Positions 24,947 through 37,254 of a DNA stretch of 64,000 nt are shown here, one piece after another. The first letter of the stretch is position 1, and each line of letters begins with the position of its first letter. A program made the position numbers and the translations under genes. The stretch is from positions 1,180,001 through 1,244,000 of the forward strand of contig JAJEKV010000064.1 in assembly GCA_021234155.1 (NCBI GenBank), read 5' to 3'. A model generated the notes under the pieces. It had not been told where the DNA came from. It saw only the letters and a program-made list of their open reading frames with translations, and did not search any database. This DNA is from Isoetes taiwanensis (lineage: Eukaryota > Streptophyta > Lycopodiopsida > Isoetales > Isoetaceae).

Positions 24947-26558
24947 TGTAACAAACCTAGTCGCTTAGACGAGCTTATAGTTGCATGTTCTAGTGGTCTG
25001 TATCGGATTGGGTTGATATGTTCTATAGGTGTGTTGGGGGCGCCATTTAAAATTAAATGAAATCTTAAGCTAAGGTATTTTAAACCTTAATTGAATAGGA
25101 AAAGAGTGAGCACCTTAAAAATAGGGGATGAAGAATCAGATTTACGGTGACTAAACCGTGCACCATCCGGCATGGCTGATGGCCATCTGGCAGTAGGGAT
25201 GCAGCCCAGGTGTGGATTTGATCCCTGGGCAAACCTATAAAAGCAGAAGGAGTAGCCGGATGGGCAAAAGAAGGAGAAAATAGAAGCGGTTTGGGCTGGT
25301 CAAGTGGGAAGCGCAGCAAGAAAACAAGCATTCAAAGCTAAACTAAAAGGTGGGGATTTGATCTTTGTGTTGCTTTTCAGCCTGATTGGGGAACGAATTA
25401 TGTAGAGCTGAGTTTTTTGAAGCTTGCCGCCACCAGCCTGTGATCTAAACGCCAGCCTAGAGATAGAAGGCCTTTTGTAAATTGCTCTGTTAACCTAAAC
25501 CAGTAGACTTTGATGGAATTCGGCCTCTAAAACCTGGAAATCAAAGCTGTGCCGGCCATTTCAGTAAGAAACCTCCATTTTCTTGTAGCCTTCTCTGTTT
25601 CGATTCATCTGCCGATCCACTTTATTGTTCTGATTCCAAGCCCTGAGATCAGTTTCGGCCTGTAAACCAATTTCGAACTCCATCTTTGGCATGGGCGAGC
25701 TGGTAGATTTGGTCGGCCAGGCAGGAAGAGGACGCTGTTGGCGCCCACGAAACTAGGTTTTTCTTTGTGTTATTAAAGGGGGATACCAGGGTCCGGTATC
25801 CCCAGACTCTTATTCCTTATTTTAAAGCTAAAAGTTTAACCCCTTAGGTTGTTTTTTTAGTTTAAGCTTAAAACTCCAAGTGTTCTTGTCAATTGTAGCC
25901 ACCTATTTTCCAACTGCTAGGCAACCCTACCTTGTGAAACCAAGATGCCATTGAATGTGTTACCAGTTCCGTGGTGGGGAAAAGAATCTGCCTAGCTAGT
26001 ATGATGTGGTATGTCTATGTATGTATTTTGCAACATTCTATAAGTATGAATGGGTATGGGGGTACCCTACGGAAATGGTTTGATGTATCTGAGATTGTAT
26101 TATAAATGTAGTGCACTTGTAGCAAGAATGTTGTGCATGTGCATTCAACAGCCCACCTTCGGAGGGGTGGGGTGGCCGTGTAACTCCGCATCCGGCCTGA
26201 TGGCCTGTTGGATGAGTTTAGCCCTGTACGTACAGATGGAGAGAGTGGCCTCCTTGGGGTCGCCACCCAAGGATTACGCTTGGCATGTAGTATGCGTGGA
26301 TATGGAAAATGATATTTCTTTATGAATGTGCTAACCTTGCAGGGGAGCATCCACGTAACAGGTAATGTACGTATTATTGTTATGTATTTTGCATGCATGT
26401 GTAGACCCCAATGCTCCTCCCCACTTAGTCCTTGTGGACTAACCCCGAATGTTTCTTGTGTTGTAAAGATGGCACGTCCTGAAACCACGATTGTGCTGGA
26501 TCTGGACTCCTTTGTAACATGGTGGTTCAACGAAACGGAAGCTGAGCCGGATTTAATA
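24947..26558 (+). repeat. Element C 5' LTR (3'-truncated)
   Basis: It matches 29513-31128 almost throughout, starting TGTAACAAACC. It stops at atttaata, where the deletion to pol begins. A few small indels distinguish it from the 3' LTR, implying some age. Confidence 0.9.
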
Positions 26559-26598
26559 AGCAAGCAAACATGGTTTTAAAAAGCAAGCAAAGCGCTAT

Positions 26599-29495
26599 TT
26601 GCGCAAGGGAGGAATCATGTATGTGGGAATGATAAGTAAAGCTGCAGAAATGCCAGAAACTATTGTTCCAAAAGCTATCCAGGAGGTGTTAGAGGAATTC
26701 AGGGACGTGTTTCCTGACAAGTTAACGGAACTGCCTCCCTTTCGTGAGGTGAATCATGATATTGAATTGCTTCCAGGATCTGCACCACCTTCGCGGCCTC
26801 CTTATCGTTTTAATGTGGTAGAGATGGCAGAACTTAAAAAGCAGCTTGAGGAATTGGTAGAGCAAGGCTTTATTAGGCCTAGCACATCTCCATTTGGAGC
26901 TCCTGTCTTATTTGTAAAGAAGAAGGATGGAAGTCTGCGTTTGTGTGTAGACTATAGGCTGTTAAATCAGGTAACTATCAAGAATGGTTACGCTTTGCCA
27001 TGAGTAGACGATCTATTTGATCAATTAAGTGGTAGCAAGTTCTTTTCAAAGATTGACTTGCGATCTGGCTACCACCAGATCCGGATTAAGGAAGAGGATA
27101 TCCCTAAAACTGCTTTCCGCACCAGATATGGCCATTATGAGTTTGTGGTAATGCCATTTGGGCTTACTAATGTACCAGCCACTTTTATGAGGCTTATGAA
27201 TGATATTTTTCGAGCTCATCTTGACCAATTTGTACTTGTGTTTTTCGACGATATTCTGATCTATTCGAGAACACTTGAAGAGCATGTTGAACATTTGCGC
27301 TCAGTTTTGAAGCTCTTAAGGCAACATAAGCTTTATGGTAAGCTTTCCAAATGCAGTTTTGCTCAAGAGCAGTTGATTTATTTAGGCCATGTTGTCTCCA
27401 ACAAAGGAATTGAGCCGGATCCCGAAAAGGTAAAGGCTATACAAGAATGGCCACAACCTCAGTCTGTAAGGGAAATCCGAGCATTCATAGGATTAGCTGG
27501 ATATTATCGCAAGTTTGTAAAGCATTTTTCCAGGAAAGCAGCTCCATTGACCACCCTACTTCAAAAAGATTTAGCATTCCAATGGTCAGAGGTATGTGAC
27601 CAAAGCTTCCAAATTTTAAAAGATGCCTTGACGCATGCACCAATCTTAAAGATTCCATCTATGGAGCGAGACTTTTGTGTCGTAACTGATGCCTCAGGCA
27701 CTGGGATTGGATGTGCCTTGTTACAAGATGGCCATGTGTGTGCGTATGCATCAAAGAAGCTTAATCCAGCTGAACGCAATTACCCAACCCATGATTTGGA
27801 AATGCTTGCAATTGTGCACGCCTTAAAGTTATGGAGGCATTATCTTTTGGGTAGAAAATTTCTCCTCAAGACTGATCATCAGAGTCTTAAGTATTTCCTG
27901 ACACAGCCTCAGCTAAATAATCGTCAGAAACGATGGATGCAACTGCTGCAGGAGTATGATCTCACTATAATGTATCAGCCTGGGAAAGATAACATAATTG
28001 CAGATGCGTTGTCCCGACGATCATACTGTGCTGCCGTTAGTGTTGCTAATACGCAATGGGATAGCAATCTTACGCAGTTGATCCGGGAGGATCCCTATTT
28101 TCAGCCTATAGTAGCAGCACTTGAGCAAGGGGAAAACAAGAATCCTTATAAGATTGAATCGTCTAAGCTATTCTACCACAATCGGTTGTGTATACTGGAT
28201 AATGCCGAGCTTAAACAGCAGATTATGAAAGAAGCTCATGATAGTCCAGTATCGGGTCATCCAGGAGTTCAGAAAACTCTTCGCAAAGTCCGCAAGCAGT
28301 TCTTTTGGCCTAGCATGAAGAAGGAAATCTTAAGCTATGTAGCCAGATGTTTACCATGCCAGAAGGTGAAAGCATCTCACCAAAAGGGTCCAGGGGAATT
28401 GCAACCATTGGATATTCCTGATACAAAATGGGAAAGTATAGGTATGGATTTTATTGTGGGATTGCCTAAGACACGTGCAGGATATGATTCCATTTATGTA
28501 GTAATGGATCGTCTCACCAAGCAAGCCACTTTATGCCAACCAAAATCACGGCTACTGCTGCAGATATTGCTAAGATTTTTATCAAAGATATATTTCGTCT
28601 GCATGGTATGCCTAAGGTTATTGTGTCAGACCGAGACACGCGCTTTGTTGGCCAGTTTTGGCAAGCATTGTTCCATGGGGTTGGAACCCAATTAAGGATG
28701 AGTACAGCCTATCATCCTCAAACCGATGGTCAAGTTGAAAGAGTTAATCAGGTTGTCGAAGACATGCTCCGGATGTATGTTCCTGAACATCCGCACACTT
28801 GGGAATCTTATCTGTACTTAGTTGAGTTTGCCTACAACAATATGTATCAAGATTCCATAAAAATGAGCCCATTTGAAGCAGTATATGGGCAAGAATGCCG
28901 ATATCCCTTGACTTGGTGTAGTCCGCAGTGTAAGGTTGATTTGGTCCAGACCATGGGAGAGGATATTGGGACACAGCTCCGAATTATTAGGCAAAATATT
29001 GCCAAAGCACAGAACCGACAAAAGCAGTATGCAGATAAACGGAGACGACCTTTAGAATTCCAGGAGAATGATATGGTGTTCCTGAAGATTAACCCTAAGC
29101 AGGGTACCTTGAAGTTTAAGAAGGCTGGCAAACTAGCACCTAGATATGCAGGTCCTTTTAGAATCATACAGAGGATCGGCAAAGCTGCATACCGATTGGA
29201 ATTACCTATTGACGTCAAGGTCCATAATGTATTCCATGTTAGCAACTTACGCAAGTATCTCAGTGATCCATCACATATACTGCCTCAGGATAATTTGGTG
29301 GCAGTAGAAGAGACACTCGCAGTAAAGCCTCAAACAATTTTGCAAGTTGATACTAGGGTACTGAGAAATCGCACCATCGAAAAATACCTAGTCCAATGGG
29401 CAGGATATCCGCAAGAAGATGCGACATGGGAAGACGCTGACAAGTTCAAGAAGTTATATCCAACCTTTTCCATAACTCATGAGGACATGAGTTGA
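26599..29495 (+). pseudogene. pol: Element C pol: RT, RNase H, integrase, chromodomain
   Basis: One polyprotein frame with two lesions. RT shows [34 protein letters not shown] and the catalytic [10 protein letters not shown]. RNase H begins near [11 protein letters not shown] and ends with [13 protein letters not shown]. Integrase has the HHCC zinc region (HDSPVSGH...CLPCQK) and DDE core residues in [17 protein letters not shown] and QTDGQVERVN. A post-core GPF motif (YAGPFRIIQRIG) and a C-terminal chromodomain (IEKYLVQWAGYPQEDATWED) follow. A TGA at 27001-27003 replaces a codon in [10 protein letters not shown], and a one-base deletion near 28526 shifts the frame in integrase. The chromodomain places it among chromoviruses, which insert into chromatin-marked sites. 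The protein starts inside the RT-proximal region because gag and protease were deleted. Confidence 0.93.
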
Positions 29496-29512
29496 TTTTT
29501 ACAAGGTGAGAA

Positions 29513-31562
29513 TGTAACGAACCTAGTCGCTTAGACGAGCTTATAGTTGCATGTTCTAGTGGTCTGTATCGGATTGGGTTGATATGTTCTATAGGTGTGT
29601 TGGGGGCGCCATTTAAAATTAAATGAAATCTTAAGCTAAGGTATTTTAAACCTTAATTGAATAGGAAAAGAGTGAGCACCTTAAAAATAGGGGATGAAGA
29701 ATCAGATTTACGGTGACTAAACCGTGCACCATCCGGCATGGCTGATGGCCATCTGGCAGTAGGGATGCAGCCCAGGTGTGGATTTGATCCCTGGGCAAAC
29801 CTATAAAAGCAGAAGGAGTAGCCGGATGGGCAAAAGAAGGAGAAAATAGAAGCGGTTTGGGCTGGTCAAGTGGGAAGCGCAGCAAGAAAACAAGCATTCA
29901 AAGCTAAACTAAAAGGTGGGGATTTGATCTTTGTGTTGCTTTTCAGCCTGATTGGGGAACGAATTATGTAGAGCTGAGTTTTTTTAAGCTTGCCGCCACC
30001 AGCCTGTGATCTAAACGTCAGCCTAGAGATAGAAGGCCTTTTGTAAATTGCTCTGTTAACCTAAACCAGTAGACTTTGATGGAATTCGGCCTCTAAAACC
30101 TGGAAATCAAAGCTGTGCAGGCCATTTCAGTAAGAAACCTCCATTCTCTTGTAGCCTTCTCTGTTTCGATTCATCTGCCGATCCACTTTATTGTTCTGAT
30201 TCCAAGCCCTGAGATCAGTTTCGGCCTGGAAATCAATTTCGAACTCCATCTTTGGCATGGGCGAGCTGGTAGATTTGGTCGGCCAGGCAGGAAGAGGACG
30301 CTGTTGGCTCCCACGAAACTGGCCACGAATCTGTTACAGGTTTTTCTTTGTGTTATTAAAGGAGGATACCAGGGTCCGGTATCCCCAGACTCTTATTCCT
30401 TTAAAAGTTTAACCCCTTAGGTTGTTTTTTTAGTTTAAGCTTAAAACCCCAAGTGTTCTTGTCAATTGTAGCCACCTATTTTCCAACTGCTAGGCAACCC
30501 TACCTTGTGAAACCAAGATGCCATTGAATGTGTTACCAGTTCCGTGGTGGGGAAAAGAATCTGCCTAGCTAGTATGATGTGGTATGTCTATGTATGTATT
30601 TTGCAACGTTCTATAAGTATGAATGGGTATGGGGGTACCCTACGGAAATGGTTTGATGTATCTGAGATTGTATTATAAATGTAGTGCACTTGTAGCAAGA
30701 ATGTTGTGCATGTGCATTCAACGGCCCACCTTCGGAGGGGTGGGGTGGCCGTGTAACTCCGCATCCGTCCTGATGGCCTGTTGGATGAGTTTAGCCCTGT
30801 ACGTACAGATGGAGAGAGTGGTCTCCTTGGGGTCGCCACCCAAGGATTACGCTTGGCATGTAGTATGCGTGGATATGGAAAATGATATTTCTTTATGAAT
30901 GTGCTAACCTTGCAGGGGAGCATCCACGTAACAGGTAATGTACGTATTATTGTTATGTATTTTGCATGATGTGTAGACCCCAATGCTCCTCCCCACTTAG
31001 TCCTTGTGGACTAACCCCGGATGTTTCTTGTGTTGTAAAGATGGCACGTCCTGAAACCACGATTGTGCTGGATCTGGACTCCTTTGTAACATGGTGGTTC
31101 AACGAAACGGAAGCTGAGCCGGATTTAATATCTAAAGAGCGGGTCTATGAAATTATCATGGCATTGTTTAGAGAACTGTATTACGCACAACAGCAACCCC
31201 AATTCGTGGCCCCAGACCCGGAGACGGAGGGAGAGTCTTCCGAGGGAAGCTCCGGCGATTCCTCCTCGGTCACTTCCGAGGAGGGAGAAGATAAGAAGGC
31301 CAACTAAACATGGGGAGGAGGAGTTGGCTTGGGGGGTTGTATATATTTTGGGTGTATTTTGATTTGGGTGAAAAGAGAGTTTTTGAGTTTTTTTCATAAG
31401 CATGTGCGGCCTTGAGCCTATGTAAATTATTTGGATTGTACCCAAACTTTATCAATGAAAGTTGTGATTATCTGGTTGTGAATAGAAGTTTCAGTTGTGT
31501 TGATTATCCCTACTCGAGTTATTTGGAGCAACGGCCTAGGCCAAGGGGCTAGGTCCGTTTCA
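29513..31562 (+). repeat. Element C 3' LTR
   Basis: A complete 2050-bp LTR from TGTAACGAACC to GTTTCA, followed by the ttcac duplication. It contains an 88-codon open frame at 31041-31307 (start MARPETTIVLDLDSF, C-terminal Ser/Glu-rich). Confidence 0.88.
31041..31307 (+). CDS. Small ORF inside the element C LTR
   Basis: Ending in TAA, this frame encodes about 88 residues. The N-terminal part is hydrophobic/acidic (MARPETTIVLDLDSFVTWWF), followed by a helix-like ALFRELYYAQQQ and a Ser/Glu-rich acidic tail. The truncated 5' LTR retains its first third. No family is recognised. LTR-internal coding is uncommon. It may be chance, a small accessory protein, or the first codons of a former Gag. Confidence 0.35.
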   Translation: MARPETTIVLDLDSFVTWWFNETEAEPDLISKERVYEIIMALFRELYYAQQQPQFVAPDPETEGESSEGSSGDSSSVTSEEGEDKKAN

Positions 31563-31567
31563 TTCAC
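31563..31567. repeat. Right target-site duplication of element C
   Basis: ttcac, identical to 24942-24946, immediately after the GTTTCA LTR end. Confidence 0.85.
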
Positions 31568-33794
31568 AGAGATTGGAAGCTTCATGTTCCCCTTTCTTGG
31601 ATGGACTTGCTCTTTTTGGGGTTCCATAAGATCAACACGGAACTTATTTCCACCCATTGGGGCAAATCACTCGTATCATACCTCCATTTCTTATTGAAAC
31701 AGTTCTTTGTAACGTCTTTTTCGTAATTGCTCCTTTTTCACTAACTAGACGTCACCATTCCATATGCACCTTGTTTCTGTTAGAGTTATTAGCTTTCCTA
31801 TAAACGCCTGAGATGGTATATACCCTAACCATATAAGATAAGTATCTTCATCATTTGGCCTGACAATCAAATATTGGTCATCTTTCAGATCCATCTTAGG
31901 ATCATATGGAGCAACCAAGTCCATAATACTTGGGATGCTCCTTCTTAGGTCCAACATAGTGTTCTTCCTCTTCCTCCTCTTCAGACTCCTCTGTCATCAA
32001 GTGGATTGGATGCTGATCAGGTTGTAATTGACCATAGTCGAGCCTCCATCGACATTGAGGTATCCAACCCTCTCTAAGGACAGTGTTGCTTGTGTTCAAA
32101 CTCCCCAAAAGTATATGAATCTCACTCCAATACTTTATAAGTGCTTCATTGCATGCTCTCCTCTCTGGTGTTATGTATTTATCTGCTAAGAATTTTTCCC
32201 GATACTTTAAATATTCCATTATCCCTTCCATAGTCCGCTCACAGTCCTTCACTTCTTCTAATGGTTTCATGGCCTTAGGCTCTCTCGTTGGCACCATTAG
32301 TTCATCTTTCACATCCTCTTTCCAAAGCAATACATCCTTATCTTCCAGTTTCCACACAGGATCTCCAGCCCTCATCTTATATTGCATTATTGGCTTTCCA
32401 TTTTTAACCCAAAACCTAAATTGCAACAGAGCATTATGTCCAAGAAGATCTTCACGAGAATAACCCTTTATGAACTCTTTCCAGTCGAGGACTTCTTGCA
32501 TCAATGAACCAATAGGAGGAGGTGAATAACACTACTTAAATAGCTTCAAAAGTCTCGGATAGTTGGTGACATTATTTTTCTTGCAATTTAATCCTGTAAT
32601 ACCCAAACATTGCATCAATATCTTCATTAATATGGCCAGGCATCAAATAACTAACATAGACCATTTCAAACACTCCAACTCATGTAAGATACGACTAAAT
32701 ATCTATTTTTCTTCTGGCCAACATAGTTGTCAAGTTGCAAGAGCAGCTTCTTAGGTAGTCGTTGCCCCGATATTGGGTTCACATGAATTGCAGGCGCTAA
32801 TTCATCCTTCCTATGGCCAAATCCTCTAGTTTCATGGGGAGCAGTATCGTGCAAAGCCTTGAAGAGATGTTGCAATGGTCGAGAAGAATGCACATCTCCA
32901 TTAAAGTCATGTTCCAAACTGCACAAAGCTTTTGCAATCCTACCAACATGGAAGTTTGGGCCATCACCCCATAACTCTAATGTGAAATGACCATGGTGCA
33001 CTGCTCCCTAGCCATGAGTTATAAATCTAGCTAATGATATCTGCAATTGAAAGGACCTTGCAATAGACTTTGGTATAGCCCTAAATTGAGACAAACATGT
33101 CTTCTGCTGATCCATCTTGTCGTGATGCATAGAGTTCTATTGTAGACAAGCATCTTCACATGCAATATCTTGATCGACATGATATCTGGTCCGTCGTGTG
33201 AATTCTCATGTCTTTACGAATAACTGATCTTTCCACCTCGCGCTTTGACTTCTCAAGCTTATCTAGCAACTCAATGCATATATTGCACTTTGAGAAGTTG
33301 TTATGTTGCATCCTCTTTACATCTGAAAAATGTTTGTTCCAGAGCTTGCTGAATGTTGACTGTGAAATCTTGTCTAGTTTCGTTTCCTCCAGAAGATTGT
33401 TGATCATTTGTAAAATGACTTTTTACGTGAAATACGCAGGCAACATTCGAACTACTTTTCTGCGCCCATCTTCATCAACCGTGCTTTTGTGAGGCATACT
33501 CTCGGCATGATAGTTAACAAACTTCTCGAATAGACTCTGAGCTGCAAGCACCCTGGGGGTAGTCCTCGCCTTTCTTCGATTATCATGCCAACCTATTTGA
33601 GCATCCCTCTTTTGGTTCTGCCTAAATCTCCACCATATAGTGGTTGGTATAGCTAGTATGGTTGTTACTGCACTGCTGCATATCCAATTCCCACCAATAG
33701 GAAATCCCATGTTCCTAATATCTAGTGATGACCCAAATGCATCTTCTATAATGCTGTAAAGATAAGGTTTTCTAGAGTTATGAGTCTTCTCCTT

Positions 33795-36700
33795 GCCGGG
33801 TTACCAACATTTCTCGGTCTTCAATACCTGTACAGGACAGAGGGGTCATGGTGGGGTTGCTTGCTACTACCGGACAACCTTGGCACATTCGGTTACCCTC
33901 CAGAAAACAGACAGACACAACTGGTACTTGTGGGTTCGTGTGCATAATACCGATCTATAATGCTACACGATCTGCGGGTTACCAACATTTCTCGGTCTTC
34001 AATACATATGCGGGGACGGAGGGTCATGGTGGGGTTGCTTGCTACTACCGGACAACCTTGGCACATTCGATTTACCCTCGAAGAAGACGGACATACACAA
34101 CCCGGTACTTGTGGGTTCGTGTTCATAATACCGGTGGCAACCCTCTTTTTACGGCGCTGTTATTTCCCTCACGCAGAGAGCACCTTCTATCGTAGCCACT
34201 CCGTCACGGATAGGATGGACCCTTATGTCGATCCATATGATGACATACTGGCCGGCCAAGCGGTTGGGTAGGGTCGTCCTTCTTGGGGATTTCAATGCAC
34301 GTATGGAGTAGAGCAGCCCATGAGACTTGACCCCTCGGCGACAATGTCCTCAGCTACATCCCGCCAGAGGCAACGGCCCGCGAGGATCGGATGACAACCG
34401 TGTCACTTGCTTTGGCGCGATTGCTCCTCGCTATGTGGTATTTTTGACTTGATAATTTGCAATGGCCTGTCACACGCTTCGCAAGTGCACATGCGATGTG
34501 GACAATCGGGGGAGGTTCTAGTGTGGTGGACTATGTGCTTTCGTAGTTGCACAAGATATACATCTCATCGATCGTTTTCGGTGGGCACCGGTCCGGGATG
34601 AGGAGGTCGAACTCGGATCACCTCCCACTTTATTTGGACATGGTTTGGCAAGCCGCGGAACCCCCACTATGCCAGCCCCTGCCATCCTTAGTTGCGATTA
34701 GATTATGAGCGAGGCGGGACTTCTGTAGAGATGCTCATGGGCGCCACCCGGCAATGCGGACCCCACACTAGAGCGGCGAACCAAACCCGGTTGACTTACC
34801 CGGCTATGCGGGGATAAAGGCGGGCGGCTTTTGCTTTGTGACCCCCTCCCCTCCAGCGTCGCCAGCTCGGGATTTCAGCGTAGCGATGGTTTGATCGCGG
34901 TGTAAAGGCCAAAGCGCCCGGCTTCCGTCACATTTGGGATCCAGTACCAGCTTGCGGAGCCACCACCGCGATCTTGCGCCCATCCTAAAGGGAAAAGCGG
35001 TACCTTACCCGAGCATCGAGGGGAGATGTTGACCTCTTTGAACCTCATCCTCCCGAACAACTTTGAAGCGAGTGCCGAAAGGCAGCCCGACCTCACGGGG
35101 GATATCACACGGCCGTGGGAACGATACTACGAAAGCGGCTCTATGACCCACGAGGGGCAGCGTGCGCCCATACCCCCGCGGGATGGCCCCATTGGTTCTC
35201 CTTGAGGAGGATGATATTGTGGAGGGCACACACCGGTGGCTAATGGGAAGGTGACCTCCATGGTATGCGCCGAAGTTACTCAAATGGGCGGCGGCAACCG
35301 GGCCGGTGTCGATCCTACTACATTCCAGCGAGCATTGCGAAGAAGTTTCCCGACAATGGACCACAAGCGGGGTTGTCCCCATTCACAAGGCCAGGCGACC
35401 CCACCTTCCCAGGCCAATTGCTCCCGGACGATCATGGTCAGTTGATTATTTGCCAAACCGTTGGGGCATTCTCGAGCAAAGCGGTTGACCCGGCAGGCGA
35501 GGCGGCGGATGTCGCGAGCCCTCACAAGCGGGCTTTAGACCCGCCACTCAATCGATTGACCATATCTTTACACCGCGGGCCGCGATTGAAGAGCGGCCGG
35601 AACCATCGGCATGACTTGTATTCTTTGCTTTGTGGACTTATGAAAGCTTTTTGTCGGTCCCGAAAAAAACTATGGGCTAGGCTGCGTCAGCAGGGGCTGC
35701 CAACACTGTCTGAGAATGCCATATATAATTCAGATGAGAGTTGTTTTGGCGTGATCACCGACGGCCAAGCATTCACCAAGAGTATCGGGGTCCGCGGGCT
35801 GCCCCTCTCACCAACACTTTTGGCCTCTACATTGATCCGGTTAGAGCCCCGGCTTACTTGAGCATGGGGGGATGGCATACGACTTTGGCACCAGTCATCC
35901 CCGGCTCATCTATGACGATGTTGACCTTCCGCCCACACCCCGGTTATGCGGTCTCATCCGGATGCCCTACACACATTTTGTCGCTACGACATGCGTGAAT
36001 CTGGCCAAGACCGTGGTGGTTCTCATATCCTCTTCACGCCACCCCACGCCCCGCACTCACATATCGGGGGCAGCCTGTGGAGGTCACGCCCACCTACAAG
36101 TCCTAGGGTGGAGTTCCCCTCCTCGCTTCTGCTGGGAGGCATCCATCCGCTTATGGGTGATGGCCGCCGAGCACTTTATGCCATGCGTAACAATAGTCAC
36201 CAGTCTCTATGATTGGGGCCATCACACATCCGCTTTTGAATCGGGTCGAGCCTCATACTTCCCGAGGTCGGGTTTGGGGTCCTACCGCCTCCTTTTACGA
36301 CCGAATGATTGGGAGCGGTCGCGTAGGCATTTTTCAGACCAGCACTTGGGGTGAAACCTTTCACCCCTATCGATTCTGCCCGGCAGAAAGTGGTTAATAT
36401 GGGTGATGCTTCGGCTCCCTTTTTAGCTTTACGCCGTGGCAATGGGGCCCGCCAGCTGCCTGGCGGGCGGGCGGAGGGGTAAGAGATCGGTGGTTCGCGA
36501 TGGAACGCAAGAGCACAAAGGCGTTACAAGTGGACACAGAGGCCAATCGTGACAACCGAGGAGTACCCGGATGCTTGCTTCGCGCAAGCCTGGGACCCCC
36601 GCAAGCTCTAGAGCAGGTCAAACGGCCCATTACAAGGAGCACATCAACCCGTGTTGGCCCGGCCCGCCTCTACTCGTTCCTCCTACCCACAAAAGCGCCC

Positions 36701-37242
36701 GGACTCATTGCCTCCATTTGCCGCGAGGTGCCCACCATCTTCACATCGAGGCGGGCGGTGGATTGGGGAGCCCGCCGGGGCATGCTCTGTCAGTGTTGTC
36801 AAACGGGTGCCATTGAGGATGAATCTCACACTTTCCAGAGTTGCCCAGCATTCAGTCAGATCCGGGCCAGATACGCTCCCTTAGTACGGCCGGACTTGCC
36901 CCTACATTTGCTGATGAACACACCGCCAAGACGCGTGCTCCGGGTCGTACATTCGGAGGTAATCGGATCTACGAAGCTCACCTTTGCCCCCTTTGCGTTG
37001 CCCGATCGGGCACTACGGGTGCGGTGCATGAGTGTATATATTTGTGTGTTTTTTCATTTTGTATATTGGAACAGTTTGTCAGCAGGCTGATTGCTCCCAC
37101 GGTTTTTCCCTCAAAAACCCTTCGGGGCGGGGGTTTTTTTAATCCGGGTAGTAATCCGCTTGCTGCACTTTTGTATTGGGTCCCATAGACCAATTGGTCT
37201 CCGTGGACGATAAAAATACCTTCCTTCCTTCCTTCCTTCCTT
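33795..37242 (+). mobile_element. GC-rich LINE with endonuclease and RT (degenerate)
   Basis: A near-complete non-LTR element of about 3.4 kb, much GC-richer than its surroundings. An AP-type endonuclease region (33797-34640, frames broken) shows GHGGVACYYRTTLAHSI, YLWVRVHNTGG, LLGDFNARM and SDHLPLYLDM. RT (about 35170-35960) shows WTTSGVVPIHKA, DLYSLLCGLMKAFC, GVRGLPLSPTL, FGLYIDPVRA and a damaged catalytic LIYDDVDL. A C-terminal zinc-knuckle-like CQCCQTGAIEDESHTFQSC lies near 36790-36845. The 3' end carries GGTCCCATAGACC and a (ttcc)n tail. The pre-insertion site is visible in copy i (16561-16590). Many frameshifts and stops make it inactive. Confidence 0.85.
33797..34130. repeat. Duplicated endonuclease segment, offset 178 bp
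   Basis: gggttaccaacatttctcgg at 33798 recurs at 33976, and about 100 bp after each copy remain closely similar (ending near ccttggcacattcg). It is a partial tandem duplication inside the LINE endonuclease region. Confidence 0.85.
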
Positions 37243-37254
37243 ATAGATTGATCT
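37243..37254 (-). pseudogene. Remnant of DUF7869-like copy ii beyond the LINE
   Basis: atagattgatct matches copy i at 16574-16585 directly following the homology that ends before the LINE. It shows that the LINE split this gene and that LTR A then inserted twelve bases further on. Confidence 0.6.

Larger units (their letters stand above)
24947..31562 (+). mobile_element. Element C: Ty3/gypsy chromovirus, internally deleted
   Basis: A 6.6-kb LTR retrotransposon bounded by ttcac target-site duplications. It consists of a 5' LTR lacking its last 434 bp (24947-26558), a pol region (26599-29495) and a complete 3' LTR (29513-31562). LTR ends are TGTAAC...GTTTCA. A deletion joins the 5' LTR straight to the start of RT, so the primer-binding site, gag and protease are gone. 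The repeated aagcaagcaaa at 26558 and 26580 marks the junction. A purine-rich acaaggtgagaa precedes the 3' LTR. It inserted into the DUF7869-like gene copy ii and is defective. Confidence 0.9.
24860..33790 (-). pseudogene. DUF7869-like transposase-type gene, copy ii (interrupted by element C)
   Basis: The minus strand carries the most complete copy of this family, in two pieces: 33790-31563 and, beyond element C, 24946-24860. It reads an N-terminal region (HNNFSKCNIC, LLDKLEKSKREVERSVIRKD), then MDQ (about 33110), GHFTLELWGDGPNFH, LLLQLDNYVGQKKNRY and MPGHINEDIDAMFGYY. These supply the D, D/N and D positions of a DDE-like core. The C-terminal half (32504-31745) contains FRFWVKNGKPIMQYK and an acidic stretch. 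Joining across element C at the duplicated ttcac keeps the frame open to a TAG (IS|VKDKVLLSLVKIVKKG). Frameshifts are present elsewhere. Its 5' end is disrupted by the LINE at 33.8 kb and by LTR A. Confidence 0.65.

Noticed and set aside
35002-36642. Numerous ORFs on both strands as separate genes
   Set aside because: The GC-rich LINE has few stops in any frame. Only the plus-strand endonuclease, RT and zinc-knuckle frames show family motifs.
37220-37242. (ttcc)n as an independent microsatellite
   Set aside because: It is the 3' tail of the GC-rich LINE, directly following its conserved 3' end.
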